Part shown: in pieces, positions 7,939 to 13,824 of the stretch
Layout: each line of letters begins with the position of its first letter
Position numbering within the stretch: the stretch's first letter is position 1
From: Temnopleurus reevesii
Lineage: Eukaryota > Echinodermata > Echinoidea > Temnopleuroida > Temnopleuridae
Length of the DNA: 13,824 bases
Assembly (NCBI GenBank): GCA_036244855.1
Contig: BQKZ01002247.1
Location: 64,663-78,486, forward strand
Direction of reading: 5' to 3'
The notes under the pieces: generated by a model
What the model was told of the DNA's origin: nothing
Database searches by the model: none
The model's input: the letters and a program-made list of their open reading frames with translations, nothing else
Made by a program: the position numbers and the translations under genes

Positions 7939-10900
7939 CTACAGGGGCAATAAGAGAGAAGAACAAGTAGATAGATTTGAAAAAAAAATTATAGACTCTG
8001 CAAAAAAAGTTTTGGAAATCTTAAGATAACTATAAAGAAAATATAAAAAGGAACTAGAGAAGGTGTGAACAGTAGGGGGTTGTGTGCAGAAGAATGTTAC
8101 AGCAGCTACAATCTAAAATGGAAATACCATTACGCCAACTATTCTTTTTGTTTAATAACATAAATCTGGACTTTTCCCTTGTAATGTGTTCCAAATACAT
8201 CTTTGCAATCATATGGGTCAACTTGAAAGAAAAAGTCTAGCATTGCGAATTAGAATGAGAAAACATAATCTTTAGAAGTGGCTCAACCAAATATCTTTTT
8301 CTCTATAGAATGCAATTTGCAGTTGATTTAAATGCAAGAAAGGAGGGCTATCATTTTTAACTGACCAATGTATTTTGTTGAGCTCTTTAAAAAAGACAAG
8401 ATATTCTCATTCACATTTTCTATTTTTTATTTTAGTATGATTAAAATTTGTGCAATATTAATATCACTTACTAAGGCCCGCTTTAACAGAATAACCCAGA
8501 GACTGCATGGTAGTAGCCATTCGTTCCATGTCCCACGATAATGCATTTGTTTTCGATTTGATGGGACATGGTGGGAAACTGTAAACTTTCTTTTTGACCA
8601 TACTGTACATGATTAAAATTGTTGTAGATAATATTAATATCTCTTACCAAGGCCCACTTTGACAGAACAAGCCAGAGAATGCATAGTAGTAGCCATTCCT
8701 TCCGGTGCTGCTAAGTTTGAGTATGAGGTGATGGTAGGCCAAAGAGCTCCGAAGGTCACACCATGGAGCAGTTCAATCGGTAGAACAAACCAAGGGTTCT
8801 GGAGGATGGAATATCCCCCAAAGCGGAGAGCATAGCAGAAGAGAGTCAACGTGACAACGCCGCTGTGACCAAGCTTCTCGATGAGCTGCGAGGCAAAGTA
8901 CATGAAAGGAACCTCGGAAATGCAGGTCAAAGTCAGGGTCAATCCCATCAGGGTGTGCGACCCTGACAGCTCAGCGAGGAACAGGAAGAGGTATGTGGTA
9001 AGCAACCCAACGGATATCCCTGTAACACCTATGGCAAGGAAGAACACAAGGATGTTGCCTTTGGATACGATCGCTCCGATGTTCCTGGAGACAGATTCCG
9101 CTGGAGGATCGTGCTTGGGGACTTTGATCTGGGCAACGCTGATGATACCCAAGGAGTAGACAAGGACGTAGAGACAGAATCCCGGGAGGTAGTTGTTGAA
9201 GGTGTGGACGTTGGCGGAGAAGACGTCGATGATGAATCCCGTAAGAGGCGCCACCATCCCCCACGAGATGGCACCCCACATTCGCTGTCGGCCATAATCC
9301 GCTTGGAGACCAACCTCCTTGAGCTCTTTGACGAGCACCATGCAGGTGGCATCCAGAATCGGGATGATGGGACTCTTGATGAATCGACCGCTGATGACGA
9401 AGGCCATCACTGTGCCAAAAACAGCAGTCGTATTCCTGTCAAACGGCTGGGAATTTAGGCTCATCGGCTCATCTCTATAATACACATTTAAAAAGGCTGG
9501 ACTCCTCTTATGGATATCATTATCACCTGTCAATGCACATTGCCCTGATGAACACTCTTGTAAAAATGCATCAAATATTTTTTGACACTCGCCGCTTTGA
9601 ACACGATTTTCCATGAAATCTTCTAAAAGATTATTGCACATTTGGCACATGCTGCAATGTATAGCATGATTTAGTTGTGTCTTGATCTCTTCAACCACTA
9701 AATTCTTTCTGAAGGTCCTATTGGAAGATGTCGACTGAAGGCACTGCATCAATTCTATTGTCAAATTATTCTCCAGCTTAATATTGCACAAATCCTTGTT
9801 CATACAATCCTCTACACAGTCAATCGACCTCCCTACAGATACCCGTCGAGTGAACTTCAAATTCGGAAAGTAACCCGCATCAGTAACATTGGTCCATGTC
9901 GTAGTTCTGTCATGGTTTAGGAGCGGCACAAATGCCATGCTCCCGTAGATAAGAGCAGAAACTGCCATACAGGTTAGCATGATGGTCTTGTGTTTGCCCG
10001 TCTTGTCCGCCAGACTGCCCCAGATCGGCGCTGCGATGCTCCCAATAAAAGGGACAATGCCCTGAATGAGTCCGGTCTGTATGGTGCTCAGTCCCACGTA
10101 CGTCATGTACACTGGGAAGAAAGGCAGGATGCACGCACTCCCTGCACGGTGAATAAACAAGAATGTAATTGAAAAAATGGAATTTCATCTTTAGGATGAT
10201 CTCAAAATAGGGTTTGAAATAATGGCCTGTATTCTAATAGCAGGGTTACCTTTGTTATTTAGACCCGTTCTATTCCAAATTTAAACTAATGGTGTTGTTG
10301 ACAATGACTAAGACCTGGGTGAAGTTAAACCGGCTATCAGAATACAGGTCAATATCGGAAAGTCTAAAAGTTTTTAATATCACACAATTGAAAATAAAAT
10401 AAAAGGATCTGACAGAATGATGTTCATTACTGCCCCAGTGCGTAGAAAAACAGTTTTGAATCTACTACTCACCTTTAAGCATTTTGAACTGTATGGGGTT
10501 CACTACTGCTTACAATGCACTAGCCCAGTAATAAAATCTGGTGAAAATCCTATTCCGAAACATCTTTCTTTTTTCTTTTATTTTTAGTCTTTGACCACAT
10601 TCAATTAATGTAGAAAACCGGACTTGGGAGGCAAAAAAAAAAAGAGTATTTTCAGGCGATGTTTCACTTGTCTTACTATGATTTTGTGTGAAGTCTTTTA
10701 AGATGATATTTCTATAAGTATAACTTATATTTCCATGCCTAGCTCTAAATTTCACATGATTTATCAATGTGAATGAAAAGAATTCCCAAAAGAGAAAAAA
10801 TTCAGATCAGACCAATTTCAGAAATGGTCGGGGAAGAACAACCAGATAACATTTTTGTGTTTTCTCTTCTTCTTTTTTTTTTTTTTTTTTTTGGGGGGGG

Positions 10901-12173
10901 ACCTTTTTAATATCTACTTACCTGACCATAACCAGAAATAAGCTGCCTTGAATGGCAAGAATTGTCTGTTGATGGTTGGTCTCTCATGATTGCCAGCTGT
11001 AAATGAAAACAAAAAAAAAACATAGTAAAGTTAATTTAACCCTCTGACTACTGGAACAGGATAATAATAATATATTATAACAGATGCAATTTATATACCA
11101 CACGTATCCACTCTGCAGACTCAAGGCGCTTAGTATTATTATTGGATCCCGTACAAAGTTTATGGGAATTCCAAACGCTTTACATATCTTGCAAAGTGAA
11201 TAGTGCCCCCAACACTCATTTAACAATTACTTCTTTTGAAATCTCTCACTTTTAAAAGAAGTAAAATAGTGTTTGATCTTTTGATCCTAGCAGAATCTTA
11301 ATCATAAACATTTTCTATTAAAAGTTAATACAAAATTTAGAGAAGATTCGGAAACTAGAGTAGGCTGGCATCTGAGAATTGAACTGGAGGCTAGACTACC
11401 AGAAACAAGGCACTCCTCAAGAACCTCTGAAGGAAAAATGAAGTAGGAAATTCTACGAAGAGAATTTTTTTAATAAATTCTATTTGTAACCAAACTAATT
11501 TATCTAATTCTATTTCGTTTATTAAGTTGAATTTTTATTTTTTTAGAGTTTTCAACTTTTCATATTCTGTTTCCATCTGGTCTTTAAATTTGAAATCAAC
11601 TAAAAAAATTAAATTGCTATCTTTGAAATATTTATAGACCCGAACGTTAGGTGATTTAAAAACCCAAATTTCAAATTACCCTAATTGGAATTTCAAATTC
11701 ATGGCATGAATATAGTTAAATAGTAATACTATTAAGTAATACTATTACTAATACTATTACTAATACTATTACTAATACTAATACTATTACTAATACTAAT
11801 ACTATTACTAATAGTATGCTCTATGCTCCTTCTGTTAAGTGTCATCTATCTATCATGGTTTATGTTAAGTTAATCCTATATATGTTTATGTTTTGTATTC
11901 AATGTAAAAGTTTCTGTCATATAATTATGTGTTTGTTAGTATGTAAACGATGTATTTTGTATTATGCAGGGCCTTCAGGAAGAACAGTACTGCGATTACT
12001 GATGAGGCTACCCTGTTGAAATAAAACGTAATAAATAAATAAATATAAATAAAATAGGAAATTAATGTGAAATGCATCTTTCATGCTAAATAAATTGTAA
12101 ACATACCTGCTGATAACAATCCTGGGATGGCTGCCGATGCGCCAGTTCGGTAAATCAGATTTGGAGAAGCCAT
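7796..12173 (-). CDS. MFSD6-like major facilitator superfamily transporter, four coding exons (spliced)
   Basis: The coding sequence joins complement(12107-12173, 10922-10996, 8648-10141, 7796-7938), 1779 nt for 592 residues. All junctions are GT-AG and all introns fall after codon base 1. The product is an orphan polytopic membrane protein; the mouse MFSD6 orthologue was described as a macrophage MHC class I receptor, but no transport substrate is established. Seen directly: about 12 hydrophobic helices (TM1 about 38-60, TM2 70-91, TM3 100-123, TM4 286-310, TM5 338-354, TM6 362-386, TM7 409-438, TM8 445-472, TM9 473-494, TM10 498-524, TM11 530-556, TM12 567-588); MFS motif A, GSLADKTGKHKTIML, at 89-103; the family motif YGRQRMWG after TM4 (about 330-337); LLHGVTFGALW in TM10. 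The length is close to that of human MFSD6L and shorter than human MFSD6 (both from memory). Exons are visibly more GC-rich than introns. MFSD6 versus MFSD6L assignment is not resolved here. Confidence 0.88.
8439..8527 (-). repeat. Partial tandem copy of the exon 3 end and its splice donor, inside intron 3
   Basis: The segment at 8439-8527 aligns with 8611-8703. The 56 exonic bases differ at 8 positions by eye, and the similarity continues through the donor into intron sequence (GATTAAAA...AATATTAATAT on the plus strand). The copy reads MERMATTMQSLGYSVKAGL where the gene has PEGMATTMHSLACSVKVGL, and keeps a strong donor, CTTA|GTAAGTG (G at 8471). Of the codon differences most change an amino acid, which argues against long selection as coding sequence. 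It is most likely a relic of a small tandem duplication. Confidence 0.75.
8648..10141 (-). CDS. Coding exon 3 (main exon) of the MFSD6-like gene
   Basis: This large 1494 nt exon encodes residues 48-546. The acceptor is CACCGTGCAG|GG, with AG at 10143-10142. The open frame continues upstream to an ATG at 10160, but those six codons (MFIHRA) are intron read-through; using exon 2 instead completes TM1. The exon holds the rest of TM1 through part of TM11, motif A (89-103), the cysteine-rich loop (about 124-284) and YGRQRMWG. The donor is CCTTG|GTAAGAG, with its G at 8647. The 8648-8703 end of this exon has a diverged copy about 175 bp further on, inside intron 3. Confidence 0.9.
10221..10353. mobile_element. 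Short MITE in intron 2
   Basis: The inverted ends are GGCCTGTATTCTAATAGC on the left and, on the opposite strand, GACCTGTATTCTGATAGC on the right, about 133 bp apart. AAT is present at both flanks and could be a target duplication. The CCTGTATTCTGATAGC-type end resembles a common invertebrate MITE (from memory). Confidence 0.6.
10869..10900. repeat. Poly-T followed by poly-G tract in intron 2
   Basis: About 20 T followed by 8 G, roughly 20 bases below the exon 2 donor on the gene strand. A mononucleotide tract this long is prone to length variation and assembly error. Confidence 0.8.
10922..10996 (-). CDS. Coding exon 2 of the MFSD6-like gene
   Basis: This 75 nt exon lies between acceptor TTTACAG (AG at 10998-10997) and donor CAG|GTAAGTA (G at 10921). 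With exon 1 it reads A23 then GNHERPTINRQFLPFKAAYF and WLWS, ending one base into G48. The FKAAYFWLWS segment is the front half of TM1 and joins directly to SACILPFFPVYM in exon 3. That matches the way MFSD6-type proteins start their first helix, and it is the strongest reason to accept this small exon. Confidence 0.82.
11061..11131 (-). mobile_element. SINE-like tail with GCGC...TATATAAAT and (ATT)n end
   Basis: On the minus strand this reads AAGCGCCTTGAGTCTGCAG, then TATATAAATTGCAT and an ATT run. This resembles tails of common tRNA-derived SINEs in invertebrates that end GCGCTATATAAAT-(ATT)n (from memory). It is short, diverged, and sense to the host gene inside intron 1. Confidence 0.4.
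11721..11816. repeat. TAATACTAT / TACTAATACTAT minisatellite
   Basis: Tandem, slightly irregular runs of TAATACTATTAC with shorter TAATAC insertions. It directly abuts the retrotransposon tail fragment in intron 1. Confidence 0.85.
11820..12053 (+). mobile_element. 3' end of a CR1/L2-like non-LTR retrotransposon
   Basis: The diagnostic part is GCAGGGCCTTCAGGAAGAAC (11967-11986), then GAGGCTACCCTGTTGAAATAAA and a short AATAAATA-type tail to about 12053. That order is the usual 3' terminus of CR1/L2-group elements in animal genomes (from memory). It is severely 5'-truncated, with no reverse transcriptase, and lies antisense within intron 1. The 5' limit is an estimate. Confidence 0.6.
12107..12173 (-). 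CDS. Coding exon 1 of the MFSD6-like gene
   Basis: The exon encodes residues 1-22 (MASPNLIYRTGASAAIPGLL, then SA) plus the first base of codon 23. The start ATG is at 12173-12171 in a strong context (A at -3, G at +4: AACAAAATGG). An in-frame TAA lies 13 codons upstream, so the start is well bounded. The donor is CAG|GTATGT, with its G at 12106. The short N-terminus has no hydrophobic signal peptide; it is a probable cytosolic tail before TM1. No other ORF of note covers it, and it was recognised from the splice site and the frame match to exon 2. Confidence 0.78.
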
Positions 12174-12345
12174 TTTGTTATCAAACTGCTGGAGATAAAT
12201 TCCCTTCCTTTATGAATATTATGATTCACAGTCACGAATTTATCATACTCATAGCTGCACGGAGCGGAGCGGAGCGCTGATGTTGAGGATGCGGTCAACT
12301 CCGGGGGCGGTGCTCGTGCATGATCCGGTTGAGGTCAGATCCATA
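12174..12345 (-). promoter_or_regulatory. Possible 5'UTR / proximal promoter of the MFSD6-like gene
   Basis: The stretch at about 12255-12340 is GC-rich compared with its surroundings. It contains a triple GGAGC repeat (12260-12276) and a GC-box-like CCGGGGGCGG (about 12302-12311). On the gene strand a 7-codon upstream ORF (12252-12232, MSMINS-stop) would precede the main ATG if transcription starts above it. No TATA box at a fixed distance stands out, and the transcription start is unknown. Confidence 0.3.
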
Positions 12346-13070
12346 AATGTTGCAATACAAAATCTCATGGGAGCTAAAAATAGGAGAACATGTTCAGGGC
12401 TTGGGTAGTCCCTATTGCCCAAAATATTTTATAGGAATAGTTTCCTAATCGTTATCAGTCTCCTTTGGCTGATTATAGACTCCAAAAGTCGGGATCCCAT
12501 GTTGCACAAGTTTCATATATACTGTTAGACCGATAAAACGGGTCTATTTCGATCAGGATTTGCTTCGCTGAGGCTATCGCCTGGCTACGCATCCTTCCTC
12601 TCTGGAGGGGGCACCACCAAAAGTCAGAAATCGTTAAAAAAACCCTCCGAGAGTCAGATTTTTCTGTCTAATATACTGTAGTCTTTGATCTAGAAGTATA
12701 TGGCAAATAATAAACGTTAAAGCATCTTCTCATGCGCCTACATATCTACTTTTATTCAATCAACTGATATAAAAATATATACCTGTAAGTAAACCAACAA
12801 AAAAGTTTTATTCCAGTTTCATATACGTGATACAAATATTCAAAAAGATTTTGTAACACTTGTGCGTGGATAGCAGACTAGGGATTGGGTCGAGAATCGG
12901 GGACTTCCCATTTTTTTTTCTTTATTAATCGTGCATGCAATATAACAAAGGAAGAAGGGTATTTCCCTGATCTGTGTTTGGGGTCATGTGAGCGTTTATT
13001 GGTCATTCAAATATTAGGAGCGGATCGAGGAGGGGGATGGGTGCTACGAATATATGAGAGAGGATTTTCT
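12346..13070. other. Upstream intergenic stretch, no gene seen
   Basis: Mostly AT-rich with short GC-richer islands near 12540-12620. An exact MEF2-type site, CTAAAAATAG, is at 12374-12383, about 200 bp upstream of the ATG; such a match can occur by chance. No splice-flanked open frames of note are visible, and no recognisable protein. Confidence 0.3.
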
Positions 13071-13071
13071 T

Positions 13072-13220
13072 CTTCTTTTTTTTCCCTGTCTTTCTTCTTC
13101 TTCTTCTTCTTCTTCTTCTTCTTCTTCTTCTTCTTCTTCTTCTTCTTCTTCTTCTTCTTCTTCTTCTTCTCTTCTTCTCCTACATCTTCTCTGCTTCGTC
13201 TTCTTCTTCTTCTTCTTTTC
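13072..13220. repeat. (TTC)n microsatellite
   Basis: An uninterrupted TTC run of about 80 bp (13091-13170) is followed by interrupted TTC units to about 13220. Polyserine and polylysine frames across it are artefacts of the repeat. It is a mirror-symmetric homopurine/homopyrimidine tract, a known triplex-prone class. Confidence 0.95.
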
Positions 13221-13264
13221 AGGCTCAGTGATCTCAGGCGTCGTCGGAGATACAAGCTCGGGTT

Positions 13265-13411
13265 TTTATTATTATTAATTTTTTTTAATTATTAGTATTA
13301 GTATTATTATTATTGTTATTATTATTATCATTTATTATTAGTATTATTATCGTTATTATTAGTATTATTATTATTAGTAGTAGTAGTAGTAGTAGAAGTA
13401 GTAGTATTATC

Positions 13412-13442
<31 letters not shown>

Positions 13443-13492
13443 TAATTATTATTATCGTCATCATTATTATTATTATTATTATTGTTATTAGG
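13265..13492. repeat. Compound (ATT)n / (AGT)n microsatellite
   Basis: Mostly ATT units with interspersed AGT, GTT and ATC units, including a purer AGT block at about 13376-13405. Apparent polyasparagine and polyisoleucine frames are spurious. Confidence 0.95.
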
Positions 13493-13824
13493 AATGTTGT
13501 CATTTATGTTTGTCAAAACTTCTTTTCCTCTCCTGTTAAAGTGCAGTCTTGGAACCTCTCTGAACCTGAATTAGGGGAAGATATATGATCTGTCGCCGTG
13601 AGCGGTCTGTCTGTTTAGTTTAATGTAGAAAATATATAGAGAGCTGGTAAAAAAAGCTACATAATTGAAATGCAAAAAAAAAAAAAAAAAAATCAACTTT
13701 ATAACTCTTGTAATTCAGAATTAACTTGGTCAGCTTCAGAGGACATTCTTTACGAATTTAGGTTACTGAATTGGTTATTATTTATTTATGATTTGAGGGC
13801 AAGAGAATTCATTGTTGCCTTTCA
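13493..13824. other. No gene seen at the right edge
   Basis: AT-rich sequence with a poly-A run of about 18 at 13674-13691. No splice-flanked open frame or RNA gene was recognised. Confidence 0.3.

Noticed and set aside
8472..8578. A functional mutually exclusive exon replacing the exon 3 end
   Set aside because: The copied part lacks its own acceptor in a compatible phase, and most codon differences change the residue. Kept only as a relic or possible poison exon.
8971..9458. Overlapping ORFs on both strands within exon 3
   Set aside because: Shadows of the MFSD6-like frame; their translations show no conserved pattern.
8634..10160. Taking the 508-codon open frame with ATG at 10160 as the whole protein
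   Set aside because: The first six codons precede a good AG acceptor and the last few follow a GTAAGAG donor. Upstream and downstream exons restore the missing helices in frame.
11356..11415. Second tRNA-like B box on the minus strand (AGTTCAATTCTC)
   Set aside because: The B box departs from consensus, and neither an A box nor a clover-leaf fold can be placed convincingly.
13091..13170. Regular repeats as a possible CRISPR-like array
   Set aside because: Units are 3 bp with no spacers; a simple microsatellite in eukaryotic DNA.
12885..13588. Several ORFs rich in Phe, Ser, Lys, Ile or Asn
   Set aside because: They are translations of TTC and ATT microsatellites in all frames.

Overview
This is eukaryotic, animal-type genomic DNA. 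It has long AT-rich non-coding stretches, one spliced gene with GT-AG introns, many microsatellites, small inverted-repeat elements and a retrotransposon tail. The repeat style (palindromic MITEs, a retrotransposon tail ending in a TAAA-type tract, ATT and TTC microsatellites) and the protein suggest a marine invertebrate, perhaps an echinoderm such as a sea urchin or sea star. That placement is an impression, not a proof. Nothing looks prokaryotic or phage-like, and there is no CRISPR array.

The only convincing protein gene is on the minus strand, 12173 down to 7796. It is a four-exon MFSD6-like transporter of the major facilitator superfamily (MFS). All four coding exons were assembled by splice sites: 12107-12173, 10922-10996, 8648-10141 and 7796-7938. 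All three introns interrupt codons after the first base, the joined frame is open from a well-supported ATG to TAG, and the product is 592 residues. It has about 12 membrane helices, an MFS motif A, the conserved YGRQRMWG loop, and a large cysteine-rich, glycosylatable loop between helices 3 and 4. A GC-rich stretch just upstream (about 12255-12340) may be promoter or 5'UTR. A polyadenylation signal at 6958-6963 would give a 3'UTR of about 0.8 kb.

Region by region: 1-3000 has no recognisable gene, only a tRNA-like SINE head (about 1112-1180), a dispersed repeat copy (1332-1471) and possible 3'UTR-like sequence. A hairpin MITE lies at 3077-3265. A 1.9 kb element with about 118 bp GC-rich terminal inverted repeats spans about 3558-5494. 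A second copy of the dispersed repeat follows at 5581-5717, then a 210 bp tandem duplication (6261-6670), the gene's 3'UTR with another foldback element (7436-7598), and the gene itself. Its introns carry a partial copy of the end of exon 3 (8439-8527), a MITE (10221-10353), a SINE-like tail (11061-11131), a TAATACTAT satellite (11721-11816) and the 3' end of a CR1/L2-like retrotransposon (about 11820-12053). The right end (13070-13490) is TTC and ATT microsatellite.

I see no undescribed multi-gene system. The most unusual items are the duplicated splice-donor end of exon 3 inside the following intron, the palindrome-rich inverted-repeat element at 3558-5494, and the cysteine-rich loop of the transporter.
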